A DNA stretch of 64,000 nt from Bernardetiaceae bacterium. Its GTDB lineage: Bacteria > Bacteroidota > Bacteroidia > Cytophagales > Thermoflexibacteraceae. The DNA is taken from contig JANWWZ010000015.1 in assembly GCA_025057115.1 (NCBI GenBank), positions 1 through 64,000 of the forward strand, read 5' to 3'. Shown here one piece after another: positions 36,072-45,919 of this stretch; within the stretch, counting starts at the first letter, position 1, and every line of letters starts with the position of its first letter. Position numbers and translations under genes: made by a program. The notes beneath the pieces are model-generated. The model worked only from the letters and a program-made list of their open reading frames with translations. It was not told the origin of the DNA and made no database searches.

Positions 36072-39000
36072 CTATTCTACTATTTTCACTCGGATGCCTT
36101 TGGAATGGCTAGTGAATTCTGGAGCGTACATGCATTGAGCTGTGGCTACGCCGTTGGAAAAATCGCCTACTTGGCTAGCGCGCAAGCTGTATTCAATAAC
36201 CGAAGTTCCCTTAGGCAGCCAGCTGAAGAAAAAGTCAATAGCACTGTCGCGAATGTTCCTGTAACATTCCGTGTAGTCATCATAACCACTTTGAGTATCT
36301 AGGGGCTCAAAAGCAGCAGCGCGCATGTCCTTGAGATGAACGTACTCCATAGGACGATCAGCTTGCAATTCAATCCGCACTCTTATTTTATCACCGATTT
36401 TCACCAGCGTTTGCTCAGTGAGAGGCTGGAGAACTATTCCTTTTTCGGTAACGCGTTCGATGTAAAGTTGCTTGCTCAACTTAAGGGGTGTTTCAGCAGG
36501 GGTCACTTTGTCCAAGCTCTCAAAATACTGCCAGTATAAACTACCCCAAGCAATGCCCTTACCGAACTTGGTAATAGTTACCTTACCCATTTCAGGGTTG
36601 ATTTCCTTGCCAGTCCATTTGACTTGGAAGTAGCCCGTTCCTGCTTCTACTTTTATTTGCTCCATTTTGGCAGGGTTAATCTCTTGAGAGCCTACGTAAA
36701 TATTTGCCGTAGCTGGTTCGGTGAGCCAATTGTCTCCTTGCAACAAAAGGGCGTAAATGGCTTCTGCCGTAGCTTTGGTAGTGGACCAATCTTGGGTTTG
36801 TTTTTGCTTCAGCAGCCAAATTTTTAGGTCGTTAACTGCTCTGTCGTCGCTGGCGACCTCACTGAAAACCTCAATCATAAGCGATTGAGTTTCAATAGGC
36901 AATTCATACCACCAATAGCCGTAGTTGGCTTTCCAGTACATGCCCATTTCCTGATTTATAATAGCGCGCTCTTTTAGTGATTGGGCAATGGTTTGGGCTA
37001 TTGCTTTCCTACCATTGCGATGCAAGGTAAGGGCTGCCATTCCTTGTACGTAAAGCCCTGCCTTATTCCAATGCTTTTCAGCTTGGTTCAAAAAATAGTT
37101 GATAGCTGTTTTGTATTCTGGCTTTGAGGGTTTGATATCGAGAAAAAAGCTACGGGCATATAAATAGTGATAGGCTTCATAGCTAATGTTCAAATCTGCC
37201 AGCTTGATTTTTCCTTCTTTCTCCATTTTTTGAAGCCGTTGGTAATCTTCAAAAATTTGCCGGTCGAGGAACTTAAGCGCTCGTAGTGCTATTTCATAAG
37301 CTGTATTAGGCTTAGTTAAAAGAGAATGAGGTTGAACATTAGCCAGTGCATCGGGAGAGAGATTAATGACTCCTAAGTGCTTGAGATGACCCAGCCCTGC
37401 TAGGATGTGCTGCGTTACCCATCGGCTTGCAGGCATTCCCTCAAACCAAGGGAAGCTACCATCGGAGTATTGTATTCTCTCCAACTTGGCAAGGGCATTT
37501 TCCAGCTCCTGACTCATGCGCACAAGGTCGAAGAGAACAGCAATAGTGCGCTTGCGGTCAGCTTCGTTGAAGGCTTGGCGCACCCATGGAGTTTCCTGCA
37601 AGAGTAAGTATTTCAACCATTCATTTTTTTGCAAGTTAGAAGCCAGAGCAGAGCCACCTTCTTGCTTTTGCCAAGCATCAAATACTTCCTTAATTTTTGG
37701 ATGGCTGTTTACTATATGCGCAGCAATGCTATTGGCATAAAATCGGCTAAAAGTTTGTTCGGCGCACTCGTGTGGATACTCCATCAGGTAAGGTAGTGCT
37801 TGTAAGGCATACCAAGTCGGATTGTTAGTAAATTCAAAAGTAAGGCTGTGGTGTTGTAAACTCTGGCTGGTGAGATGAGTTAAATTCTTCAGTTCAAAGG
37901 TTTTGGTTTGCCCATCCCGAACAGATAAGGGCAAAGTTTCCGTAAGCAAGATTCGGTCAGTGAGCACGGGTAGGGTCCTTTCCTCTCCATCGGAAAAGCT
38001 ACCTGCTCTGGCGACGATGCGGTAAGTAATTGCCTGTACCGTTTCATTTGGAATTTGTATTTCCCATTTGAGGGGGATGCTCTGACCTTGAGCCACAACA
38101 AAGGTTTTCTTAGAGCGCATTTGAGCAATAGCTTCAGCAGACATGGCTTCTACCATGCGAGGGTACATTTGTACATCAATCGGCTGCATGGTAATTGCAT
38201 CAAAAAATTGAATTTGCGCCTCTCCGCTAAGAGCATGATCGCTTAGGTTAATGATTTTAGCAGTAAAAGTCATTTGATCGCCCTGGCGGAAGAAACGCGG
38301 CGGATTAGGGGCTATCATCAGCTCTTTTTGTGTTACTACCTCCTTTTGTACAAAGCCGTAGCGCATGTCTTTTTTATGCGCAAAGCCCAACAGTTTCCAA
38401 CGGGTAAGCGACTCGGGGACTGTAAATTGAATAATCAGGTTGCCTTCTTCATCGGTCTGCAGGTGGGGATAGAAAAATGCCGTTTCTCTAAAGTCGCGCC
38501 GTATGGAAACTTGAGTGGGTTCTTTCGCTTCCATGGGAAGCACTTGGGTGGATTTTTCCCCTTCCTCTAGGCGAGTTGATTCAGCTACTCCACTACCATT
38601 TGCCTCAATGCTCTCAGCTCTTTCTGTGCCATTTCTTAGGCTACGCATGACGCGGCTGTCATATAGGTCAGGGTCATAATCATAGAACTCGCCATCTGAC
38701 TCATCATAGAGAAAACGTCGGAGGTAATTGTCTACTATTTTCTCGTCAAGCCATCGAAGTTGATCGTAGTAGCGCACTTGTAGGCTGCCTACATCTGGAT
38801 TATTGCCCATGAGGCTAAAAAGTTGCTTGCCGAATTTTTTTTCATACCAACTATGGGCGATGCCAAATAAAGGCGGTTCGGGAAAATAAAAGTTGTGCTT
38901 TTCAAAGGCGTCTAATGAAGCGTCGTAGAGCGTTGCCACCATTTCAGCCGTAGCGCGATCTGCTGTGCCATCTCTGTTGCTAATTTTTAGGCGCCATTCC

Positions 39001-42000
39001 TCTTTCTGGCCAGGATTGAGCTTGTTGCGGAAGGTTTCAAAAGTGATGTTAAGTTGTTTATCGGTATGGGGTACTTGTATTAGCCGATTGAATTGATAAA
39101 AGCGCCCATTGCGAATCATAGTAACGCGCATGGCTACGTTGCCTGTGTGCCTTTGCTCAATAGCAAAGGTTTGAATCTGCACTTGATTGTTTATTTTTAA
39201 CCAATGAGAAGAAGCCACTTGCTCGGCTACTTCCGTTTCGTAGCGAATATAGGCATCTGTAAAACTACTTCCGATTTGCCAGCGCGCTACGTCAGAAGGT
39301 TCTACTACTTCATCGCTTCCATTCACCGATGGCAAATTTGCTGTCCACAGCGCAATGGGGTAAGGGGGGGGTCCACTTTTCTGGGAATACACCGTAAAAT
39401 AACTGCGACTTATTACATCGCTGCCGAAGGGGTCTTTAGCACTAATTTCCAAGAGATACCCTCCAACTTCTTGCAAAGGCAGAGTTATTTCGGGTTGTTT
39501 TTGCGTATCAAAGTTGTATGAAATAACGGTTTTCTCTACTTCCCAGTTAGGCATTATATCTTCGCTGGCGTAGGGGTCATTGGGAAACAGCTTGTAAAAC
39601 TCTTCTTTGCTCATTGCAAACAAGTCTGGAGGTTCCCATAAGCGCTGCCGAAAAATGCGGTCAGGAGACTTGAGTTTGATGAGTTTGGCAGTACCTTGTA
39701 TGGCAATATTTTGCTGCTCGGCATTTAAAGCCATAATCTTCACTTGCTGGCTGCCTTTTTCTAGTGCAACTTTTTCTGGGATTTCTGCATTGAGTCTAAT
39801 GGCTTGGTGACCGATAAAAATATTCTTTGTTGCGCTTTGCGTCTCGCCATTAATGTCAGTTACTTCTACGGTGATTTCAAAATTAAACACAGGTTGCAAG
39901 CTGCTGGCAATGGTCTTATCAGGCAGGGCAGAAAACCGAATGCTAAACTTTCCTTGCTGAGAAGTTTTCAAGGTGCCTGATGCAATTTCGGTAGGGGTTT
40001 CTTGGACGTATCGCTCCCACCACCAAGCACTGACATAGTATGGCTTCCGCACAACGCGGTACTTTACTGTAGCATTGTCAAGGGCGGCTCCTGAATAGGC
40101 TTGGGCAATTCCCGTAACTTCTACTTGCTGACCCAACTTAACCGCCTGAGCCAGTGAATTGATGTTTACTTCAAAATTAGGTCGCTTGTATTCTTCCACC
40201 CTTAAGCGTTGCGCAGTTTGAAGTGCAGTGAGGTATATTTTACCGAGAGGGATATTAGTAGGAATGAGAAAACTTCCACTTCCACTGCCAAATTCGTTAA
40301 TTGTAACTTCTTGGCTTGCTAGCGAATCTTGGGAATAGTTTTTGAGTGAAACAATTACTTTTCCCGCATTTTTCACAGGACGGCGTTGACCGTTAAATTG
40401 TTTAGTGAGCAGGATTTTATAATAAATAGTTTGTCCAGGTCGGTAAATGCTGCGATCCGTAAAAAAGTGAACGCTGGTAGTGGTATCCTCTTTAGCAGTA
40501 GAATAATAATCTGCATTAGAAGCAAATATGACGTTGTTTTGCGAGGCATTGTCTAGGCGATCTTTCCCGTTGGGATGGATAAAGTTAATGAGGACGTATC
40601 CATAAGAGGAGGTCTCAAAATCAATAGGTTTTGTTTCAATATATCGCTCAACGCGCACCATTCCTTCTGCATCAGTGGTAAGGGTTTGGTACAATAGGCT
40701 TTTGTAGCGGGATCGACGGTAGTTATATTGTTGCAAAATCACTTCTACCTTTGCTCCAGCAATAGGCGCTCCTGTGGTGCGATCAACGAGTAGGTACTCT
40801 AAAAAATTGTTCCGAGTGCGCTCTACAAAAGCCATGTCGCTAATGGTGATCACGGCATAGGCTACCTTCTTGCCTTCGTTGTTACTTTCAAATGTCGGAT
40901 TGTTTGCAAGAACAAGTAAATACTTGCCCCAAGAAAGCGCTGGAGCGGCTATTTCGACAGCATGTTTTTGCATATCGCCTTCGTCGGGAGGCAGGGTTAC
41001 CCTCCAAGTGATGCCATCTTGAGCAATTAAGTTTTGTATATCTTTTCTAGAGCCTTCTTCCTCTATTTTCTGCCAATCTTGGTCGGTTAAAGAAATAGCT
41101 TTGCACCAGAGTTTTGACAAGTTTCTGTAAGTTAGCAAAAAGCGAAAAGGTTGGTTGGCAGCATTGACGGCTTCCACCTCAACAGAGAAACTATCTTCCT
41201 TCAGTTGCCGGATTAGCCTTTGGCAGTTGTTTGCCCCTTGCGTGTTCGGGTATTTTTTAACAGTACTTTCTGCAATTTCTAAGGCTGTTTTTAGCATGAA
41301 GCGATGAGGATCACCGGGTATTAAACGGTTGAATTTTTGTCCTCTTTCCAGGTAGAGGGCTGCTTGCTCATATGCAAAATCAGCTACAAGAGGAGTGTTG
41401 GCGTAAGTCTTTTGCGCTTGAATTAATGCTTGTTCATATGCCTCGTCTTTATCGGATAAAGTGGCATACTTGTACATGAGCTCGAGGCGTTTTAGGTCTA
41501 AATCCGCCAATGCTTCCCAATGGTTGGACCGTCGGTGGAATGTTGCTAGCTGTTGCAGAATAATGATAGCAGAAAGCTGCGTATTGGCAGTGTCTTTGGT
41601 GTCGAAGGTGAGTTTTTCAAACTGAGAGAGCGGAGCAAACAACTCCACAGCGTTGATTTCAAAATTGTGCGCTGTTTTTTCGTAATTAGCTTCAGGTTGG
41701 ATGAGATAATCAATAGCAGCATGTGCTAAAAAGTCGTAAAGAGTAGGGCGATAGCGATGAGTAGGGCTTATTTTTAAATCGCTTTCGCTGGGATTTACTT
41801 CTGTACTGAACAGCTCGCGCCACTGTTGTATGGGAATTTTTTGCAAGCTATCCGCATCTTCCAAAGATGCCAAGTATAGGCGGTGAATTTCTGCTTTTAA
41901 CTTTTTGGCACTCCATTTTAACGGGTTAGAGGAGGTGTCTTCCTCAACTAAAAAATAGTCATCTGATATTTGCCGAGAGTAATGAATGTAGTTCTCTGCC

Positions 42001-42365
42001 AAGAAGTAATAAAGCAGTTGTTTAACAGGAGTGGGTTGTTGCTGGGCTTCTTGGTATATGGCTTTAAATAACTTTTGTTCATCTTCTTCAACATCGGCGC
42101 GCAAGTAAATTTCTTGCATAAATGCTTTTACTTGTTGAGGGTAGTTCTTCTGTGCAACGGCGTGGTGGTAGATCTCTTTCACTTTAGCAAGTGCTTGTTT
42201 TTCAAGCCCTTCCTCTAGAAGAGAGTCCACCAATTTCCACATGTGGCGGTAGTAGAGCGAGTCAGTAGGCATAGGAGCGGTTAATCGGTTAGATGAAGGT
42301 ATTTGCAGGGAAGCCATTCCTAGCCACAAGGATACTAAGCTCCAAAAAAGTGAGAAAAAGTACAT
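36072..42365 (-). CDS. Bacterial alpha-2-macroglobulin family protein with thioester motif
   Basis: A 2097-residue exported protein from the ATG at 42365 (signal peptide MYFFSLFWSLVSLWLGM; no lipobox Cys). An N-terminal helical repeat region (about 40-390) precedes the macroglobulin part: a carboxypeptidase-regulatory-like strand region (RTTGAPIAGAKVEVI), the MG2 motif FTDRSIYRPGQ near 635-645, a low-complexity Asp/Glu/Ser-rich linker near 1240-1290 that could be the bait region, the A2M domain, and CAEQ at 1534-1537, the CxEQ thioester motif, followed by the helical thioester domain. Such proteins trap proteases in the periplasm or at the surface. The Cys and Gln needed for the thioester are present. 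No penicillin-binding protein partner gene is adjacent, unlike the E. coli pair. Confidence 0.9.
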   Translation of the reverse strand: MYFFSLFWSLVSLWLGMASLQIPSSNRLTAPMPTDSLYYRHMWKLVDSLLEEGLEKQALAKVKEIYHHAVAQKNYPQQVKAFMQEIYLRADVEEDEQKLFKAIYQEAQQQPTPVKQLLYYFLAENYIHYSRQISDDYFLVEEDTSSNPLKWSAKKLKAEIHRLYLASLEDADSLQKIPIQQWRELFSTEVNPSESDLKISPTHRYRPTLYDFLAHAAIDYLIQPEANYEKTAHNFEINAVELFAPLSQFEKLTFDTKDTANTQLSAIIILQQLATFHRRSNHWEALADLDLKRLELMYKYATLSDKDEAYEQALIQAQKTYANTPLVADFAYEQAALYLERGQKFNRLIPGDPHRFMLKTALEIAESTVKKYPNTQGANNCQRLIRQLKEDSFSVEVEAVNAANQPFRFLLTYRNLSKLWCKAISLTDQDWQKIEEEGSRKDIQNLIAQDGITWRVTLPPDEGDMQKHAVEIAAPALSWGKYLLVLANNPTFESNNEGKKVAYAVITISDMAFVERTRNNFLEYLLVDRTTGAPIAGAKVEVILQQYNYRRSRYKSLLYQTLTTDAEGMVRVERYIETKPIDFETSSYGYVLINFIHPNGKDRLDNASQNNVIFASNADYYSTAKEDTTTSVHFFTDRSIYRPGQTIYYKILLTKQFNGQRRPVKNAGKVIVSLKNYSQDSLASQEVTINEFGSGSGSFLIPTNIPLGKIYLTALQTAQRLRVEEYKRPNFEVNINSLAQAVKLGQQVEVTGIAQAYSGAALDNATVKYRVVRKPYYVSAWWWERYVQETPTEIASGTLKTSQQGKFSIRFSALPDKTIASSLQPVFNFEITVEVTDINGETQSATKNIFIGHQAIRLNAEIPEKVALEKGSQQVKIMALNAEQQNIAIQGTAKLIKLKSPDRIFRQRLWEPPDLFAMSKEEFYKLFPNDPYASEDIMPNWEVEKTVISYNFDTQKQPEITLPLQEVGGYLLEISAKDPFGSDVISRSYFTVYSQKSGPPPYPIALWTANLPSVNGSDEVVEPSDVARWQIGSSFTDAYIRYETEVAEQVASSHWLKINNQVQIQTFAIEQRHTGNVAMRVTMIRNGRFYQFNRLIQVPHTDKQLNITFETFRNKLNPGQKEEWRLKISNRDGTADRATAEMVATLYDASLDAFEKHNFYFPEPPLFGIAHSWYEKKFGKQLFSLMGNNPDVGSLQVRYYDQLRWLDEKIVDNYLRRFLYDESDGEFYDYDPDLYDSRVMRSLRNGTERAESIEANGSGVAESTRLEEGEKSTQVLPMEAKEPTQVSIRRDFRETAFFYPHLQTDEEGNLIIQFTVPESLTRWKLLGFAHKKDMRYGFVQKEVVTQKELMIAPNPPRFFRQGDQMTFTAKIINLSDHALSGEAQIQFFDAITMQPIDVQMYPRMVEAMSAEAIAQMRSKKTFVVAQGQSIPLKWEIQIPNETVQAITYRIVARAGSFSDGEERTLPVLTDRILLTETLPLSVRDGQTKTFELKNLTHLTSQSLQHHSLTFEFTNNPTWYALQALPYLMEYPHECAEQTFSRFYANSIAAHIVNSHPKIKEVFDAWQKQEGGSALASNLQKNEWLKYLLLQETPWVRQAFNEADRKRTIAVLFDLVRMSQELENALAKLERIQYSDGSFPWFEGMPASRWVTQHILAGLGHLKHLGVINLSPDALANVQPHSLLTKPNTAYEIALRALKFLDRQIFEDYQRLQKMEKEGKIKLADLNISYEAYHYLYARSFFLDIKPSKPEYKTAINYFLNQAEKHWNKAGLYVQGMAALTLHRNGRKAIAQTIAQSLKERAIINQEMGMYWKANYGYWWYELPIETQSLMIEVFSEVASDDRAVNDLKIWLLKQKQTQDWSTTKATAEAIYALLLQGDNWLTEPATANIYVGSQEINPAKMEQIKVEAGTGYFQVKWTGKEINPEMGKVTITKFGKGIAWGSLYWQYFESLDKVTPAETPLKLSKQLYIERVTEKGIVLQPLTEQTLVKIGDKIRVRIELQADRPMEYVHLKDMRAAAFEPLDTQSGYDDYTECYRNIRDSAIDFFFSWLPKGTSVIEYSLRASQVGDFSNGVATAQCMYAPEFTSHSKGIRVKIVE

Positions 42366-42473
42366 ACGCAATTCCAATTTATGAACTAATTTATCTAAGG
42401 TGCAGGTGCTAGCTTCGAGCCATCTAGCAAAGCTGCCTTGAAACAATCCCAAATCATACCAAATTATCAAAAA

Positions 42474-43574
42474 ATGGGGATTTTTAACATTTTTTCAAAC
42501 ATTCACAGGGCGCAGACGCTACCTAAAGAGTTTTACACTGAACCTGCGTACTTTGAAGTGTCTAAAGAAAGAATTTTTGCCTGTTCATGGCAATGGGTTG
42601 GTGATAATTCAGCAGTGCAATTTCCTCAACAAGTGCAGCCTTTCACCTTGCTGGAAGGCTATTTAAACGAACCGTTATTGCTTGTCCGCGATGAAAATAA
42701 CCTCCTACATTGCTTGAGCAATGTTTGCACGCATCGCGGTAAAATACTCGTAGAGCAGCCAGGCAAGTGTCGCAAAATTATTTGCGGCTATCATGGACGG
42801 CGGTTTGCCCTCAACGGTCAGTTTGAATACATGCCAGATTTTAAAAACGTAGAAAATTTTCCTTCTCCTGAAGATAATTTAGCGCAAGTAAAATTGATAC
42901 AGTGGCATAGATTTCTGTTTGTATCGCTTGCACCGCAATGGGATCTCCTCCCCGTACTTGCTGAAATTGATCGGCGCATCAGTTTTTTGGACTTCTCCCG
43001 TTTCCGATATGACCCTCTTACTTCAAGAGATTATCTGGTACGAGCCCATTGGGCGCTCTACTGCGAAAATTACTTGGAAGGTTTTCACATTCCCTTTGTA
43101 CATCCAGACTTAAATCAATTCCTAGACGTTGCCACTTACAGCACAGAAATTTACGACTTTATGAACTTGCAAATAGGTTACGCAAACAAAGGTTCAGATT
43201 GCTTTGACTTGCCCAAGGAACATCCCGATCAAGGCAAGGAGGTGGCTGCTTACTACTTTTGGATATTTCCCAACTTAATGTTGAACTTTTATCCTTGGGG
43301 GCTTTCCGTCAATGTAGTCAAACCCCTGCAACTTAACTTGTGCAAAGTGAGCTTCATTACTTACGTTTACGATCCTCAGCGGTTTACCCAAACAGTGGCA
43401 GCCCAAACCGACAAAGTAGAACGAGAAGACGAAGCAGTAGTAGAAAGTGTTCAGCAAGGCATTTATTCGCGGTTCTACAAGGCAGGTCGTTATTCTCCAA
43501 GGTACGAAACCGGTGTGCACCACTTTCATCAATTAATTGCCCGGTGCATGAACAATATACAAAATATTCAATAA
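42474..43574 (+). CDS. Rieske non-heme iron oxygenase, alpha-subunit type
   Basis: A 366-residue protein from the ATG at 42474; a TTG 12 codons upstream is less likely. Rieske [2Fe-2S] ligands: Cys85 and His87 (CTHRGK), Cys104 and His107 (CGYHGRRF). The catalytic mononuclear iron site follows in NYLEGFHIPFVH, with a later Asp in EREDEAV. This is a ring-hydroxylating or N-demethylating oxygenase large subunit, closest in appearance to the glycine-betaine/carnitine monooxygenase type. No ferredoxin or reductase gene is adjacent, so electrons must come from elsewhere. It is divergent from the macroglobulin gene and 31 bases before the sensor-kinase-like gene. Substrate unknown. Confidence 0.85.
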   Translation: MGIFNIFSNIHRAQTLPKEFYTEPAYFEVSKERIFACSWQWVGDNSAVQFPQQVQPFTLLEGYLNEPLLLVRDENNLLHCLSNVCTHRGKILVEQPGKCRKIICGYHGRRFALNGQFEYMPDFKNVENFPSPEDNLAQVKLIQWHRFLFVSLAPQWDLLPVLAEIDRRISFLDFSRFRYDPLTSRDYLVRAHWALYCENYLEGFHIPFVHPDLNQFLDVATYSTEIYDFMNLQIGYANKGSDCFDLPKEHPDQGKEVAAYYFWIFPNLMLNFYPWGLSVNVVKPLQLNLCKVSFITYVYDPQRFTQTVAAQTDKVEREDEAVVESVQQGIYSRFYKAGRYSPRYETGVHHFHQLIARCMNNIQNIQ

Positions 43575-43605
43575 AGTTAGTAAATTGAGCTAAATTATAT
43601 GCGCC

Positions 43606-45846
43606 ATGAAATGCTCAAAAGCAATTGTCTTCCGCAGCGAAAAGGAGCTTTTTCGGGCAATTGCATTTTTAGTACTGCTAACATTACTCAGCGCTCCAAA
43701 GTTGATTTTTGCTCAAAAAGCAGAGTATAAAGTAGAAATTCTTAGCGAGGAAGGTACTTTCCTTCCTTTAGACGGGAATTTAGTATTCAACAAACAAGAA
43801 GTGGCTACCATTCGCAAAGGAAAGGGTTTAGTATTACTGCCTCGCAGCGCCCAATGGATTTTTGATATCAAAGCCAATTTGCAAACCGATGGCACCATTC
43901 TATACCAGCCCATTTATAAAGGATGGACTATCAACAAGGAAAAAAACGTTATTCACGTTAAACTGCAAAAAGTGCGACCCGTAACTTTGGTAATTACTTA
44001 TCCCAACAGCAAACCTGTAAAAAAAGCTACTGTAGTCTTCAAAGGTCCCAACAATAGCGATACGTTGCAGCTAGAAGATGCCAATAATGGACTAATTAAA
44101 TTTATCGTGCCCGACCACGTGAACTTCTTTACTGATAAGAGCTATGCTTTTTTAGTAGATGGAGTACCTGCTACTGTAACTTCTGAACAAAATAACATTG
44201 TTAGAATCACAGCGGAATATCCTCAAGTGGCGGGAAGAAAATCCTCTATAGGCACGCCAACCTCAGAAGAAGCGCGTCTTATGTTGATAGACCACTCTTC
44301 TAAACAACCCTTAGCCCATAAAAAATTTCAGGTAGGCGACCAAACTTTAGTTACTGATGAAAATGGGATCCTTAGTGTTGCCATTACTAACGACTTGGAT
44401 ATCAAAAATTACGACATTATTAACCAAGTTGTAGATGAGAAAGCTGGAGTGGTTAAATTATTCATCAAATACAATCGACACCTTACAACTGAAGCAGATC
44501 CAAACCTTGATGCGGAGATGCTTTCTCTAGAGTCCCAATTAGAAGCCCTTATCAAGATACTTGGGGAACGCAATCACCTCATGGAGCAGACCATAGAAAA
44601 AATCAAATTGCGCATCAATGCTGACCGCAGCTTTACCAAAGAGCAACGCGAACGACTTAACCGCCAAATTCAAATCTTGGAAAATATCACCAACCAGAAC
44701 GACATTGCTTATAGAAAAGCACACCAAGAAATTAAGAATATTCTTAGCCAAATTGGCAAAAAGCCGCTGCTGACTGACACCATCATGGAAAGAGAACTTT
44801 CGATGATGAACGAAAAACTCAAACAGGTGGAGCAGGATAGACAACGCATCATGCAAGAACAACGTCAGTCGGAGGAAAAGTCTAGGCGTCAATTGATTGC
44901 CATTTCTAGTGTAGCCTTTTTGCTACTCCTGCTGGCAATGATATTTTTCCTAATTGGCAAAAACATCAAACGCCAGAAAGAAGAGCTTGCCCGCAGAATG
45001 GAAGAAATTAAACAGCAAAATGAAAAAATACGCCAGCAAAACGAACTTTTACTTACCCAGCAAGAAGAAATTGCCCGAAAAAACCTTCGCTTGAAAGAGC
45101 TCAACGAAGAGAAAAATAGCTTAGTGGACATCGTAGCACGGGATCTTAAATCGTCTCTTAGCAAAGTAGCCAACGTTGCGCAACTTTTACCCGTAGTAGG
45201 CGAATTAAACCAAGACCAACGCAATTATGTCGATATAATTCGCAAAGCTGCTTTAGAAGGTACGCGCTTTATTGACGACCTGCTGGATATCAACGCCATT
45301 GAACAAGGACAGACTGCCGCTCTATCTCCTGAAAAAATTAGCTTAGCCATCTTTCTGCCTGAACTGCTTAGAAGTTTTCGCACGCAAGCAGATAGAAAAA
45401 ACATTCGCTTGCACTTCCAGAACAATGCCGAAGATGGAATTATTTACACTGACAGAGAATATCTCCGACGTGTGGTAGAAAATCTTATATCTAATGCAAT
45501 TAAGTTTTCTCCTCAAGGCAAAGATGTTTACTTAAAAATCAGAACCCTTGACGAATACTGTTGCATTTCAGTAAAAGACGAAGGTCCAGGTCTTACAGAG
45601 GAAGACCACAAGCGACTTTTCAAAAAGTTTCAGCGGCTTTCGGCAAAACCTACTGGCGGCGAGAATTCAACAGGCTTGGGGTTAGCTATTGCCAAACTCT
45701 TAGTGCATCGATTAGGAGGTAGTATAGCCGTAAGCAGTATACCCAACAAGGGAGCTGAATTTACCGTCATGCTTCCTAAAACTTCTCTACCTGCAAAAGC
45801 CGATCAAGAACCAAGCATTCAACAACCTACCCTAAATTTTGCTTAA
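43606..45846 (+). CDS. Sensor histidine kinase-like protein lacking the phosphoacceptor His
   Basis: A 746-residue membrane protein: signal segment (about 18-36), beta-rich periplasmic repeats (about 40-310) resembling carboxypeptidase-regulatory folds, a long helical region (315-427), a membrane segment (about 430-452), a cytoplasmic coiled coil (453-505), a HisKA-like helix pair, and a HATPase domain (about 615-730) with ENLISNAIKFSP, VKDEGPGL and NSTGLGLAIAKL. Where relatives read AHDLKSPL, this protein reads ARDLKSSL: residue 512 is Arg (codon CGG at 45139-45141). The ATP-binding site looks intact but the residue normally phosphorylated is missing. It may signal by another route, act as a regulator of another kinase, or be decaying. 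No response regulator gene is next to it. Confidence 0.85.
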   Translation: MKCSKAIVFRSEKELFRAIAFLVLLTLLSAPKLIFAQKAEYKVEILSEEGTFLPLDGNLVFNKQEVATIRKGKGLVLLPRSAQWIFDIKANLQTDGTILYQPIYKGWTINKEKNVIHVKLQKVRPVTLVITYPNSKPVKKATVVFKGPNNSDTLQLEDANNGLIKFIVPDHVNFFTDKSYAFLVDGVPATVTSEQNNIVRITAEYPQVAGRKSSIGTPTSEEARLMLIDHSSKQPLAHKKFQVGDQTLVTDENGILSVAITNDLDIKNYDIINQVVDEKAGVVKLFIKYNRHLTTEADPNLDAEMLSLESQLEALIKILGERNHLMEQTIEKIKLRINADRSFTKEQRERLNRQIQILENITNQNDIAYRKAHQEIKNILSQIGKKPLLTDTIMERELSMMNEKLKQVEQDRQRIMQEQRQSEEKSRRQLIAISSVAFLLLLLAMIFFLIGKNIKRQKEELARRMEEIKQQNEKIRQQNELLLTQQEEIARKNLRLKELNEEKNSLVDIVARDLKSSLSKVANVAQLLPVVGELNQDQRNYVDIIRKAALEGTRFIDDLLDINAIEQGQTAALSPEKISLAIFLPELLRSFRTQADRKNIRLHFQNNAEDGIIYTDREYLRRVVENLISNAIKFSPQGKDVYLKIRTLDEYCCISVKDEGPGLTEEDHKRLFKKFQRLSAKPTGGENSTGLGLAIAKLLVHRLGGSIAVSSIPNKGAEFTVMLPKTSLPAKADQEPSIQQPTLNFA

Positions 45847-45919
45847 AAGACTGTCGAACTCAATCTAGCAACCTACTACTGCTTACCCAATTGAGGAAAG
45901 GGGAAAAAGTCGTTTTTTT

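Noticed and set aside
42366-42470. Macroglobulin start at 42470
   Set aside because: The extra 35 residues overlap the Rieske gene's start region and hide the clear signal peptide that begins at the ATG at 42365.
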